DNA of 64,000 bases from Azophilus sp965199705 (GTDB lineage Bacteria; Pseudomonadota; Gammaproteobacteria; Pseudomonadales; Azotimanducaceae), in NCBI GenBank assembly GCA_965199705.1, contig OZ241359.1, positions 1,550,001 through 1,614,000 of the forward strand. Direction: 5' to 3'. The notes under the pieces were generated by a model that saw nothing but the letters and a program-made list of their open reading frames with translations, ran no database searches and had not been told where the DNA came from. A program made the translations under genes and the position numbers. Below, one piece after another: positions 51,453 to 60,400 of this stretch (the stretch's first letter is position 1; the number at the start of each line of letters is the position of its first letter).

Positions 51453-52713
51453 CGTGCGCGAATGCTTTGTTTACATCACCCTTCCGGGTGAAACGGAGTT
51501 TGTCACCGCCGGACGTTTTGAGCTTGGCGCAAACCGCGTCGGCGTACCGCTCGGGCGGTTTGTCTATGGCGCCAGCTATCTGCAACGACATAACGCAGTG
51601 CCCATTGACCCGATTGAACTCAAGCTGACCGACACTACGTATGAAACGACCCGGCTAAGGGGCGTGTTCGGCGCGCTGCGCGATGCCAGCCCGGACTACT
51701 GGGGTCGCCGTGTTATCGAAAAGCATGCCGGGAAACCTCAGCTGGAAGAAATCGACTATCTCCTCGAGTCTCCGGACGACCGCGCTGGCGCGCTGGGTTT
51801 TGGCCTCGGTCGCGAACCGCCAGCACCGAGGCGCGCCTTCAACAGAACCGTTGAGCTTGCACGATTGCAAGGATTTGCTGATGCGATCATCGCAGGCGAA
51901 GAGCCACCGCAGGGCGAAGCTGTCGAACAAGTCGGCGATCTGATGTTGGTTGGAACGTCCATGGGTGGTGCGCGCCCCAAGGCGGTGGTGGAGGACGAAG
52001 ACGGGCTTTGGATCGCGAAATTCAACTGCCCGGACGATCGTTTCAACCATGCGCGCGTGGAGTCCGCCATGCTGGCTCTTGCCCGGGCGTGTGGAGTTCA
52101 CGTGTCGCAGAGCAAAGTCGAGACCGTTGGCGACCGGGAGGTGCTGCTCGTGAAACGCTTTGATCGCGAACGGACCGCCGACGGTTATCGGCGAGCGCGG
52201 ATGCTCAGTGCCTTGACGCTGCTTCGCTCGGAGGAGGCGCCTGATATCAACCGACCCTGGTCGTATGTGGTGCTTGCAGAGGAGCTTCGCCGCATATCCG
52301 CAGAGCCTGAAGCGGATGCCCCGGAGCTGTTCAGACGGATGTGCTTCAATGCCCTCATCTCAAATGTGGACGATCACCCTCGCAACCATGCGATCATCGC
52401 AAGAGATGCGGATTGGAAGCTCTCGCCCGCATACGATCTGACGCCCGCCGTGCCAGTGAGCAGCACCCGTCGTGACCTGGCGCTGCACTGTGGTGACTTC
52501 GGACGCTACGCCAACGCGCACAATCTCCTGTCCCAGTCCGCTCGCTTTCTGGTTGGGCATGAGGAAGCCGAAGGGGTGGTTGACGCCATGGAAGCAGTCG
52601 TTGGGTCCAGGTGGTACGAACTCGCGCGTCGTGCAGGTGTCAGCGAATCTGATTGCGCGACGATATCCGGGGCATTTGCGTATGAGGGGTTTCGGTCGGA
52701 AATGGGTGAGTGA
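51442..52713 (+). CDS. hipA: HipA-like serine/threonine kinase toxin
   Basis: A 423-residue kinase of the HipA family (in E. coli it phosphorylates glutamyl-tRNA synthetase and causes persistence). The N-terminal Couple_hipA part has VYITLPGETEFVTAGRFELG. The nucleotide-binding loop region VGTSMGGARPKAVVED (about residues 170-185) corresponds to the P-loop-like HipA motif, and the catalytic ISNVDDHPRNHAII (about 306-319) with WKLSPAYDLTP (about 325-335) supplies the catalytic and metal-binding Asp residues. It is full length and in frame. It pairs with hipB in the usual order. The target protein is unknown. Confidence 0.9.
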   Translation: MTSDVRECFVYITLPGETEFVTAGRFELGANRVGVPLGRFVYGASYLQRHNAVPIDPIELKLTDTTYETTRLRGVFGALRDASPDYWGRRVIEKHAGKPQLEEIDYLLESPDDRAGALGFGLGREPPAPRRAFNRTVELARLQGFADAIIAGEEPPQGEAVEQVGDLMLVGTSMGGARPKAVVEDEDGLWIAKFNCPDDRFNHARVESAMLALARACGVHVSQSKVETVGDREVLLVKRFDRERTADGYRRARMLSALTLLRSEEAPDINRPWSYVVLAEELRRISAEPEADAPELFRRMCFNALISNVDDHPRNHAIIARDADWKLSPAYDLTPAVPVSSTRRDLALHCGDFGRYANAHNLLSQSARFLVGHEEAEGVVDAMEAVVGSRWYELARRAGVSESDCATISGAFAYEGFRSEMGE

Positions 52714-52772
52714 AGCAGGGAATCTGGCGGGAGACGGGTTCGCTCAAGCGGTTCGTGCATCTCCAGGAACAG

Positions 52773-52794
52773 GCCCTTGGCGCAGTATCCGGGC
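52773..52794 (-). repeat. GCAATAT-core hairpin element, copy 7
   Basis: On the minus strand GCCCGGATACTGCGCCAAGG followed by GC. GCCC and GGGC form the outer stem, with ATACTGC in the core. It lies between hipA and the TonB receptor; this copy points against the direction of both neighbours. Confidence 0.6.
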
Positions 52795-52867
52795 TGGGCG
52801 CAGATCAGGCATCCGGGGGCTGACTGTCATCCAGATAAGGCTGCGAGACGGCGCCCGCAGGGCTGTC

Positions 52868-52895
52868 TTGGCATCTGCGTTGGCGATGGTATGAT
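52868..52895 (+). promoter_or_regulatory. Sigma-70-like promoter for the TonB receptor gene
   Basis: TTGGCA (52868-52873) and TATGAT (52890-52895) are separated by 16 bases. The distance to the ATG at 52970 leaves a leader of about 70 bases containing a GC-rich inverted repeat (GGCCCGGGCGCC region). No Fur box or other operator was recognised. Confidence 0.55.
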
Positions 52896-52969
52896 GGCCG
52901 CTTTTTCGCCGGCCCGGGCGCCGCGTCCTGCGTGTCCGGGCCTTGTGGACTTGCTCAGGGAGGAGAGAG

Positions 52970-55621
52970 ATGACCCGAAGAATGACTGCGACCCTGGTTG
53001 CTGCTGGAAGCCTGTTGGTTGCCTGGGCGTTCACGCCCCTGGCGTCGGCGCAGGGGGAAACGGACCGAGGCAGCGGGGGGGGGGTATTGGAAGAGATCAT
53101 CGTCACTGGCACCAAGCGGGAGACCAGTCAGCAGGACACGCCGTTGGCGGTCACTACCTTGACGGCCCAGTCCATTGCGGACACCTTCGTCAACGATGTG
53201 CGGGCGGTCGCTGACCTGTCGCCGAACGTGCTGTTGACCAAACAGCCGGGCTTCAACGCGCTGAGCGGCGGCATTCGCGGCACCGGTTCAACTTCGATTC
53301 TGGTGATGCAGGACACCAGCGTCGGCATCACGATCGATGACTTCGTGATCAGCTCCGTTCAATCGCAGTTTGTGGAATTGTTCGATTTGGAGCAGGTGGA
53401 GATCTATCGCGGGCCGCAGGGCACGCTGTTTGGGAAGAACAGCACTGGTGGGGTCATTGCCATAACGACCAAGCGGCCGAATGTGGAGGAGTTTGGCGGC
53501 AACATCGAGGTGACTTATGGTCAGTTCGATGCGTATGGCGGCAATACGGACATCGCCAAGATTGCGGCCTCCATGGATGTGCCGCTCATCGAAGGCGAGT
53601 TGGGGCTGCGCTTCTCGGGCGTCTATGACACCTACGAAGGCTTCTACCGCAATGACAAGGACACGGCCACCTTCCCGCATCAAGTGCCTTGGTTCGACGT
53701 GCTTGGCGTCAGTGGAAACCCGTTGCCGGATCTGGTCAACAAAGAGGTCAGGGGTAACGGCGAGGTGCTTGATGGCAAGAAAGTCCTGGCTTGGAAGACC
53801 AAGTTGCTGTGGCAGCCGACCGATCGATACGAAGCGCTGCTGACTTGGGAGTATTTGCGTGACGACTCCGATTCGCCGCCGAATGTGCATGAATCACCCC
53901 AGGGCGAAGGTTTCCTGCATCCCTTCTTCGGCTTTCCCGCCATCGGCGACGTGGAAGGGCAGAGCCCCTACAGCACCGGGATTACCGATCAAGCCAACGG
54001 CATCAACATCATGGACGGCCACACGGTTTACTCGGACGGGATTTACCTGAGCCAACAGCTCGACTTGGACCGGGTCACGCTCAAGTTGCTCGCCGGCTGG
54101 CGCGAAACCGATGAGACACTCGCCAGCACCTACACCGGGGAAGCCTTTCCTCTGTTCGATGCGTCGCGCAATCTGGAGCGTGAGCAGACTCAGGTGGAAC
54201 TGCGCTTCGTCACCAACCTCGACGGGCCAGCCAACTTCGTGGGCGGCGGCGTTTACTTCAAAGACGACGTGGCTTTCCGCAGCATTGCCACACAGGGCTT
54301 CTCCGCCTTCTTCCTTGGCCCGCATCCAGAGACCGGCACACTCCTTCGACCGGATGGCCGCATCAATTTCGACACCGGCTGGATCACCGATCCGGGCACC
54401 AACAACCGGTGGCAGCAACGAGATTCCTTCGCGCTGTACCTGGACGGAACTTGGGATGTTTCCGAGCGGGTGGCCCTGAGCGCGGGCATTCGTTACACGG
54501 AGGACGACAAGAATTTTCAAGCGCTAGCCGTTGGGGGTGCTCCCTGCAATCAGTACACGCGGCCAGTGGATTCCATACCCACGGACCCCAGCCTGCCGTT
54601 GGACCCGGTTACCAACTGCTGGGACGTGCAATCCACCCGGCTCAGCCGGGCGGGAATCACGGGGGCGCAATATGATCCCCGCGAAAATCCCCTGCCGCCG
54701 GAGCAGTACAACCTCAATCTGGACATCGGCGACAAGTGGGATGAGATCAGTTGGCGCGTGGTTTTGGACTACCAGGTGCGCGACGACCAGTTGCTCTATG
54801 CATCGGTCGCCACCGGCTACATTTCGGGCGGCTACACGGAAACCTGCTCCACGCGGATCACTTGCGTCGCCTATGACGCCGAAACCAATATCAACTACGA
54901 AGTTGGCTACAAGGCGGACTTCCTGGAGCGCACCCTGCGCATCAATACTGCTGTTTTCTACTCGGATTTCGATGACATTCAACGCAATCAGGTGGTGCCG
55001 TACATCAATTCTGCCGGCACGCCTGCACAGGAGACCCTCACCGTCAATGCCGGCAAGTCCGAGGTTTACGGGGTTGAAGTTGAAGCGACGTGGCTGCCTA
55101 CCGACAGGCTGACGCTGAAGGCCAGCCTTGGTGTTCTTGAGGCGAAGTACAAGGAATTCGAGTTTGATCCGCAGCCCAACAATCCGGCCACCGGGATCGT
55201 GGACTTCGGCGGACTTGATATTCCGTTTGCGGCGCCGCTGCAATGGAATCTGGATGCGACCTATGAGTTTCCACTCTCCGGTGGCGGTTCGGTTGCTTTC
55301 AACGCCAATGCGAATTTCCAGGATGAAGCGGAGACCAGCCCGTTTGATTCGCTCGCGTCCGGCGGCGGCTCCTTCCTTGCGCCCCGCGCCGAAGTGGTCG
55401 TGCGGCAACCGACCTACACGCAAATCCAGAAGCGGACATTGGTGAACGCCAGCGTCACTTGGCGGGATGCGGATGACCGCTACTACATCACCGCCTATGG
55501 TCGCAATCTGACCAATGAGCACAAGCGCGTTGGCGCCAATTCCGTGGCGTTTCTCTGGAACTTCACCTACTACGGCCCGCCTCGCGAGTATGGCTTGCGT
55601 CTTGGCGTGAACTTTCACTGA
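52970..55621 (+). CDS. TonB-dependent outer membrane receptor
   Basis: An 883-residue receptor. The ATG at 52970 follows AGGAGAGA. The signal peptide MTATLVAAGSLLVAWAFTPL (about residues 5-24, cleaved near ASAQ) and TonB box EEIIVTGTKRETSQQ (about 41-55) are followed by a plug with VEIYRGPQGTLFGKNSTGGV and ITTKRPN. The barrel contains YASVATGYISGGYTETCSTR and ends GLRLGVNFH. It is similar in layout to the receptors at 0 and 9 kb, and again the substrate is not deducible. The gene is followed by a probable acyl-CoA catabolic operon 54 bases later, so it may import a precursor of that pathway. Confidence 0.93.
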   Translation: MTRRMTATLVAAGSLLVAWAFTPLASAQGETDRGSGGGVLEEIIVTGTKRETSQQDTPLAVTTLTAQSIADTFVNDVRAVADLSPNVLLTKQPGFNALSGGIRGTGSTSILVMQDTSVGITIDDFVISSVQSQFVELFDLEQVEIYRGPQGTLFGKNSTGGVIAITTKRPNVEEFGGNIEVTYGQFDAYGGNTDIAKIAASMDVPLIEGELGLRFSGVYDTYEGFYRNDKDTATFPHQVPWFDVLGVSGNPLPDLVNKEVRGNGEVLDGKKVLAWKTKLLWQPTDRYEALLTWEYLRDDSDSPPNVHESPQGEGFLHPFFGFPAIGDVEGQSPYSTGITDQANGINIMDGHTVYSDGIYLSQQLDLDRVTLKLLAGWRETDETLASTYTGEAFPLFDASRNLEREQTQVELRFVTNLDGPANFVGGGVYFKDDVAFRSIATQGFSAFFLGPHPETGTLLRPDGRINFDTGWITDPGTNNRWQQRDSFALYLDGTWDVSERVALSAGIRYTEDDKNFQALAVGGAPCNQYTRPVDSIPTDPSLPLDPVTNCWDVQSTRLSRAGITGAQYDPRENPLPPEQYNLNLDIGDKWDEISWRVVLDYQVRDDQLLYASVATGYISGGYTETCSTRITCVAYDAETNINYEVGYKADFLERTLRINTAVFYSDFDDIQRNQVVPYINSAGTPAQETLTVNAGKSEVYGVEVEATWLPTDRLTLKASLGVLEAKYKEFEFDPQPNNPATGIVDFGGLDIPFAAPLQWNLDATYEFPLSGGGSVAFNANANFQDEAETSPFDSLASGGGSFLAPRAEVVVRQPTYTQIQKRTLVNASVTWRDADDRYYITAYGRNLTNEHKRVGANSVAFLWNFTYYGPPREYGLRLGVNFH

Positions 55622-55675
55622 CCGCCCGGCTCGGCTTGTAGCCTGCTGGGCAAGGACTGGCGCCGGAATAGCCCC

Positions 55676-56725
55676 ATGTCTGATCTTCGCGCCAACGAAG
55701 GTGAAAACCGCGAGCTGTTTCTGAAGCGCGTGCCCGAGGGCCTGGCTGGCCCGGACGACTTCGAGGTGCGCACGGCGCCGATTCCGGCAATCGGGCCAGG
55801 CGAGCTCTTGATCGAGTCGCACTACCTGGGCGTCGATGCCGCCCTGCGGCTGATCGTGCGCGACAGCGATGACTTCCTGTTTCGCGTGCGCCCGGGGGAT
55901 CCGGTGCGTGGCTCGGTGGCGGGCCAGGTGCTGGAATCCAATCACCCGGACTTTCACGCCGGCGACTACGTTCAGGGTTCGCTCGGCGTGCAAAGCCATG
56001 CCGTCAGCAACGGCGAGGGCCTGGAAAAGTGCGATCTCACGCAGGCCCCACTGGGCGCCTGGCTTGGCGGGTTCGGCGTTTCCGGACTCACCGCCTACTT
56101 CGCGCTTACGGAAGCCTGCAAGCCGCAACCCGGGCAGACGGTGCTGGTCAATGGCGCGGCGGGCGCGGTCGGCTCGATTGCCGGCCAGATCGCCCGGCTT
56201 GCGGGCGCTCGCACCATTGGCCTCGCTGGCAGCGACGAGAAGTGCGAGTGGCTGACGGACGCCCTCGGCTATGACGTGGCCATCAACTACAAGTCTGGCA
56301 ATCTGCGAGAGCGTCTGGCCGAAGCCGCGCCGGATCGCATCGATGTGATATTCGACAATGTGGGCGGTGAGGTGCTGGATCAGAGCCTGCCGTTGATCGC
56401 CATGCATGGCGTCGTGTTGCTCTGCGGCTCTACATCTCAGTACGCAGCCCCGGAGATGCGCGGCCCGGCCAACTACATCTGGCTCGGCACCATGCGCGCA
56501 CGGATGCAGGGCTTCGTGATCTTTGACTATGCACACCGCTATGCCGAGGCCAGAAGCCGCATGGCGGGCTGGATCGAACGCGGTGATCTCAAATTGGCGG
56601 AGCACGCCGTGGACGGGCAGGTGGATGACTTTCCTGCCGTTTTCAAGCAGCTCTACGAAGGCCGGAACCGGGGCAAGATGCTGGTGCGTCTGCCACCGGC
56701 ACGATTGCGCTCGGTCGGGCGCTGA
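55676..56725 (+). CDS. Zinc-independent NADP-dependent oxidoreductase (MDR/PTGR-like)
   Basis: A 349-residue medium-chain dehydrogenase/reductase of the prostaglandin-reductase/YncB (CurA) type, which lacks zinc ligands and reduces enones with NADPH. It has NRELFLKRVPEGLAGPDDFE at the N-terminus, GLTAYFALTEACKPQPGQTV, the Rossmann loop VLVNGAAGAVGSIAGQIARL with the AxxGxxG motif, and VIFDNVGGEVLDQSLPLIAM. The C-terminal helix carries GRNRGKMLVRLP. It leads an operon with a CaiB-type transferase (27 bases downstream), a propionyl-CoA synthetase-like ligase and a TlpA-like protein. A role in enoyl-CoA or enone reduction within branched-acid breakdown is plausible. Confidence 0.9.
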   Translation: MSDLRANEGENRELFLKRVPEGLAGPDDFEVRTAPIPAIGPGELLIESHYLGVDAALRLIVRDSDDFLFRVRPGDPVRGSVAGQVLESNHPDFHAGDYVQGSLGVQSHAVSNGEGLEKCDLTQAPLGAWLGGFGVSGLTAYFALTEACKPQPGQTVLVNGAAGAVGSIAGQIARLAGARTIGLAGSDEKCEWLTDALGYDVAINYKSGNLRERLAEAAPDRIDVIFDNVGGEVLDQSLPLIAMHGVVLLCGSTSQYAAPEMRGPANYIWLGTMRARMQGFVIFDYAHRYAEARSRMAGWIERGDLKLAEHAVDGQVDDFPAVFKQLYEGRNRGKMLVRLPPARLRSVGR

Positions 56726-56752
56726 ATCGACACATCGGAGGATCAGCGCATC

Positions 56753-57886
56753 ATGGGGCCACTCGCAGGCTATCGCATCATCGAATTGGCTGGCATAGGC
56801 CCTGGGCCTTTTTGCGGGATGATGCTCTCGGACATGGGCGCGGAAGTGATTCGCGTCGATCGCATTGCACCGACGCCGCGTCCGTCGCGAGACGTGCTGG
56901 CGCGCAATCGCCGCTCCGTCGGCGTGGATCTGAAGCAACCGGCTGGCGTCGAGACAGTGCTGCGCCTGGTCGAATCCGCAGACGGTCTCTTCGAGGGATT
57001 TCGTCCCGGTGTTACCGAACGGCTGGGGCTTGGCCCGGACGTCTGTCTCAAGCGCAATCCGAAGCTCGTCTATGGCCGGATGACCGGCTGGGGCCAGGAA
57101 GGGCCACTGGCGCAGGCGGCGGGCCATGACATCAACTACATCGGGCTGGCGGGCGCCCTGCACGCCATCGGCCGGGCCGGCGAGAAGCCGGTGCCACCGC
57201 TCAACCTGGTGGGCGATTTCGGCGGCGGCGGCATGTATCTCGCCTTCGGCATGGTGTGCGCGCTGCTGGAAGCGCAGAAGTCGGGCCAGGGGCAGGTGGT
57301 GGACGCAGCCATGGTGGATGGCGCAGCTTCCCTGATGGCCATGTTTTTCAGCATGGCTGCCGCCGGCGCCTTTCGCGATCAGCGCGGCAGCAATCTGCTG
57401 GATACCGGCGCACATTTCTACAACACCTACGAGACGTCCGATGGCGGCTACATCTGCATCGGCTCGATCGAACCCCAGTTCTATGCGCTGCTGGTCGAAA
57501 AGTCCGGTGTCGATCCAGAGCGCTTCGGGGCGCAGATGGACGCCAGCCGCTGGCCCGAACGACAGGCTGATCTCGCTGAGCTCTTCCGCCAGAAAACCCG
57601 CGACGAGTGGTGTGAAGTCATGGAAGGTACGGACGTCTGCTTCGCGCCGGTGCTGTCGATCTGGGAAGCGCCGGAACACCCGCACAATCGCGCCCGCAAC
57701 ACCTTCGTGAATCTGGATGGGGTCACGCAGCCGGCGCCGGCCCCGCGCTTCAGCCGCACGCAGCCGAGCATCCGCGGCCAGGCCCGGGCGCCGGGCGCGG
57801 ATACGGCGTCCGTGCTTGCGGACGCCGGCTTGAGCGCGGATGAGATTGCCAGCCTGCAAGCATCCGGGGCCGTGGCGTCTGGCTGA
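56753..57886 (+). CDS. CaiB/BaiF-type CoA-transferase or alpha-methylacyl-CoA racemase
   Basis: A 377-residue family III CoA-transferase fold protein, closest to alpha-methylacyl-CoA racemase. It starts MGPLAGYRIIELAGIGPGPF. Family signatures are CGMMLSDMGAEVIRVDRI, VDLKQPAGVETVLRLVESAD, EGFRPGVTERLGLGPD, and YGRMTGWGQEGPLAQAAGHD, where His-Asp correspond to the racemase catalytic His/Asp pair, followed by INYIGLAGALHAIGRAGEKP and NLVGDFGGGGMYLAFGMV (second catalytic Asp). Racemases handle 2-methylacyl-CoAs from pristanate, bile acids and steroids. The neighbours (reductase, acyl-CoA ligase) agree with side-chain or branched-acid degradation. It could instead be a CoA transferase. Confidence 0.88.
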   Translation: MGPLAGYRIIELAGIGPGPFCGMMLSDMGAEVIRVDRIAPTPRPSRDVLARNRRSVGVDLKQPAGVETVLRLVESADGLFEGFRPGVTERLGLGPDVCLKRNPKLVYGRMTGWGQEGPLAQAAGHDINYIGLAGALHAIGRAGEKPVPPLNLVGDFGGGGMYLAFGMVCALLEAQKSGQGQVVDAAMVDGAASLMAMFFSMAAAGAFRDQRGSNLLDTGAHFYNTYETSDGGYICIGSIEPQFYALLVEKSGVDPERFGAQMDASRWPERQADLAELFRQKTRDEWCEVMEGTDVCFAPVLSIWEAPEHPHNRARNTFVNLDGVTQPAPAPRFSRTQPSIRGQARAPGADTASVLADAGLSADEIASLQASGAVASG

Positions 57887-57961
57887 CCTTGGCGTCAGCC
57901 AGGCCTCTGAAGCTGATTCGCCAAGCTGCCAGGTCCCGATTGGATCCTGGAACACGGCGCC

Positions 57962-59848
57962 ATGACTGACGACTACGCATCCCTCTATCAGCGTTCCCTG
58001 ACTGATCCCGAAGGTTTCTGGCAGGCGCAGGCGGAACTGCTGCCCTGGCTGAAATTTCCGGATCGGATACTCGATCAGGACGATCAAGGCGTCTGGCGCT
58101 GGTTCCGGGGCGGTGAGACCAATACCTGCTGGCTGGCGCTGGACCGGCACGTGCAAGAGGGACGCGGCGATCAGGTGGCGCTGATCTACGATTCGCCGGT
58201 TACCGGCGTTCTCAAGCGTTTCACCTTCGCTGAACTCTGCGAACGCACAGCGCGCACGGCTGGCGCGCTCGCTGCGCTCGGCGTTGCCAAGGGCGACCGG
58301 GTGGTGCTCTACATGCCGATGGCGCCCGAAGCGGTGATTGGCATGTTGGCCTGCGCCCGGCTTGGGGCCATTCACTCGGTGGTGTTCGGCGGCTTCGCAG
58401 CGCCTGAACTGGCAAGCCGGATCGACGACGCCGCGCCAAAGGTCGTGCTTTCCGCATCCTGCGGCATTGAGGGCGCGCGCATCCTGCCCTACAAGCCGCT
58501 GCTTGATGAAGCCCTGGCGTTGGCCAGACACCGGGTGTCTCGTTGCGTGATTCTGCAAAGGCCCGAGTGTGCGGCAGCGTTGACCGGGGGGCGTGATCTG
58601 GATTGGGCCGAGTGGGAGGCTGCCGCTGCACCTGCGCCCTGCACGCCGGTGGACGCCTGGGACCCCCTCTACATCCTCTATACCTCTGGCACCACCGGCA
58701 AGCCCAAGGGCGTGGTGCGCGATACCGGCGGTCATGCGGTCGCGCTCAACTGGAGCATGGCGGCCATCTACGATGTGGATGCGGGCGACGTTTTCTGGGC
58801 CGCCTCGGACGTCGGCTGGGTGGTAGGCCACTCCTACATCGTCTATGCGCCGCTGATCCGGGGCTGTACCAGCATTCTCTTCGAGGGCAAGCCGGTGGGC
58901 ACGCCAGACGCCGGCGTTTATTGGCGGGTGATCGAACAGCATCGCGTCAATGCCTTCTTCGTGGCGCCCACGGCCTTTCGCGCCATTCGCAAGGAAGATC
59001 CAGACTGCGCCCTGATGCAGGGCCGGGATCTATCCTGCCTGCGCCATCAATTCGTGGCCGGCGAGCGGCTGGACCCGCCCACCTACCACTGGCTGGCAAA
59101 GCACCTCGGGATTCCCGTGATCGACCACTGGTGGCAGACAGAAACAGGTTGGTCCATCTGCGCCAATCTGGCCGGCGTGGATCTGCTGGCCCCTCGCCCT
59201 GGCTCGGCCGGCCTGCCCATGCCGGGCAACGATCTGCGCATCCTTGGCGAAGATGACCGGGAAGCGGGCGCCGATCAGGAAGGCTCGATCGTCCTCAAGG
59301 CGCCTCTGCCGCCAGGCGCCTTCACCACCATCTGGGGTAATCACGCCCGCTATCAAGATGCGTACTGGTCCCGCTATCCCGGCTTCTATCTCACCGGCGA
59401 CAGCGGCTATCGGGATGCAGACGGCTATGTGTATGTGATGGGGCGTATCGACGATGTCATCAATGTGGCCGGGCACAGGCTCTCGACCGGGCAACTGGAG
59501 GCCGTGGTGGCGGCGCATCCGGCGGTGGCCGAGTGTGCGGTGGTGGCCATCGCCGATGCGGACAAGGGCGAAATACCGATCGGCTTCGTGCTCTTGCAGG
59601 ACGGCGTCAATCTGGAGCAGGCGGGGCTCCAGGCCGAGCTGGTGGCCCGGGTGCGGGCAGAAGTGGGCGCCTTTGCGAACTTCAAGCGGACATTCGTCGT
59701 TCAGCGTCTTCCCAAGACCCGTTCCGGCAAGATTCTGCGCCGCGCCCTGCGCCAATTGGCGCAGGGTGAGCGCCCGGCCATACCGCCGACCATCGACGAT
59801 CCAGCCATCCTCGACGAGATTGGCGAACGCCTCGCTGAGAGCGGATGA
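57962..59848 (+). CDS. Propionyl-CoA synthetase-like acyl-CoA ligase (PrpE/Acs family)
   Basis: A 628-residue AMP-forming ligase, the length of the acetyl/propionyl-CoA synthetase group. It has GDRVVLYMPMAPEAVIGMLA, the Acs-like N-terminal region, LYILYTSGTTGKPKGVVRDT (P-loop), NWSMAAIYDVDAGDVFWAAS with SDVGWVVGHSYIVYAPLIRG (PrpE-type), VIDHWWQTETGWSICANLAG (A5), FYLTGDSGYRDADGYVYVMG (A7), GRIDDVINVAGHRLSTGQLE (A8) and the terminal lysine motif LPKTRSGKILRRALRQLA. GVVRDTGGH is the PrpE signature rather than the Acs one. Its substrate may be propionate or a related short or branched acid. It lies 75 bases after the CaiB-type gene. Confidence 0.9.
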   Translation: MTDDYASLYQRSLTDPEGFWQAQAELLPWLKFPDRILDQDDQGVWRWFRGGETNTCWLALDRHVQEGRGDQVALIYDSPVTGVLKRFTFAELCERTARTAGALAALGVAKGDRVVLYMPMAPEAVIGMLACARLGAIHSVVFGGFAAPELASRIDDAAPKVVLSASCGIEGARILPYKPLLDEALALARHRVSRCVILQRPECAAALTGGRDLDWAEWEAAAAPAPCTPVDAWDPLYILYTSGTTGKPKGVVRDTGGHAVALNWSMAAIYDVDAGDVFWAASDVGWVVGHSYIVYAPLIRGCTSILFEGKPVGTPDAGVYWRVIEQHRVNAFFVAPTAFRAIRKEDPDCALMQGRDLSCLRHQFVAGERLDPPTYHWLAKHLGIPVIDHWWQTETGWSICANLAGVDLLAPRPGSAGLPMPGNDLRILGEDDREAGADQEGSIVLKAPLPPGAFTTIWGNHARYQDAYWSRYPGFYLTGDSGYRDADGYVYVMGRIDDVINVAGHRLSTGQLEAVVAAHPAVAECAVVAIADADKGEIPIGFVLLQDGVNLEQAGLQAELVARVRAEVGAFANFKRTFVVQRLPKTRSGKILRRALRQLAQGERPAIPPTIDDPAILDEIGERLAESG

Positions 59849-59849
59849 G

Positions 59850-60332
59850 ATGCCAGGGCGACCGCGCAGGGGGGCTGGTCTCGGGGGGCGGCCAATGCCG
59901 TGGGCGACATGCCTCTGCGCCCTGCTGCTGTTGAGCGGCTGCGGCGGGGCGCCGGATTTCGTCTTCACCGATGGTCGTTCCGGCGATCTTGAAGACTGGA
60001 GCGGGCAGTGGCTGGCGATCAACTATTGGGCGGAATGGTGCGAACCCTGCCAGGTGGAGATCCCGGAACTGAATGCCCTGCATGACGACCAGTCAACCGC
60101 GATGGCGGTTTTTGGCGTCAACTTCGACGGGCACACAGGCGCCCGCCTGGACGATGCCATTACGCGGATGGAGATTGCGTTTCCGGTGCTCGTCGATGAC
60201 CCGCGGCCCATTTGGGGCTATGCCATGCCGGATGTGCTGCCCGTGACCGTCCTGGTCGATCCGGCAGGGCAGGTGCGCGCCCGGCTTGCCGGCCCGCAGA
60301 CCCGTGCTACCCTGCTTGCACACACCCAATGA
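59850..60332 (+). CDS. TlpA/ResA-like thioredoxin-fold lipoprotein
   Basis: A 160-residue thioredoxin-like protein. The ATG at 59850 lies one base after the ligase stop (TGAGATG); a second start at 59895 gives MPWATCLCALLLLSGCGGAP, an ideal lipoprotein signal with lipobox LLSGC. The thioredoxin fold follows with FTDGRSGDLEDWSGQWLAIN, the redox motif WAEWCEPCQVEIPELNAL (Cys-x-x-Cys) and the cis-Pro region PDVLPVTVLVDPAGQVRARL. It probably acts in the periplasm as a thiol reductase or cytochrome c maturation factor. It is the last gene of the acyl-CoA operon, though its function has no clear tie to it. Its stop is followed by an inverted repeat. Confidence 0.87.
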   Translation: MPGRPRRGAGLGGRPMPWATCLCALLLLSGCGGAPDFVFTDGRSGDLEDWSGQWLAINYWAEWCEPCQVEIPELNALHDDQSTAMAVFGVNFDGHTGARLDDAITRMEIAFPVLVDDPRPIWGYAMPDVLPVTVLVDPAGQVRARLAGPQTRATLLAHTQ

Positions 60333-60340
60333 AGCGGCCA

Positions 60341-60365
60341 GCCCGTAGCGGCCGCATGGACGGGC
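60341..60365. terminator. Hairpin between convergent genes
   Basis: GCCCGT (60341-60346) and ACGGGC (60360-60365) pair around a 13-base loop that is itself G+C-rich. It lies nine bases after the TlpA-like stop and 35 bases from the stop of the convergent receptor gene. There is no T-run, so it would be a weak or factor-assisted bidirectional terminator. Confidence 0.45.
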
Positions 60366-60400
60366 CGGGCGCTGCCGCGGAGCGAGCTCCGATGGCTGCG

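Noticed and set aside
54662..54683. GCGCAATATGATCCCC inside a TonB receptor gene
   Set aside because: It resembles the repeat by chance; it is mid-gene coding sequence, with no GGGC/GCCC arms of the family type.
54524..58942. A very long open frame on the minus strand (about 1472 codons)
   Set aside because: It runs antisense to a TonB receptor, an MDR oxidoreductase, a CaiB-type protein and the start of a PrpE-like ligase, all with clear family motifs. The translation has no recognisable domain and looks like a G+C-rich shadow.
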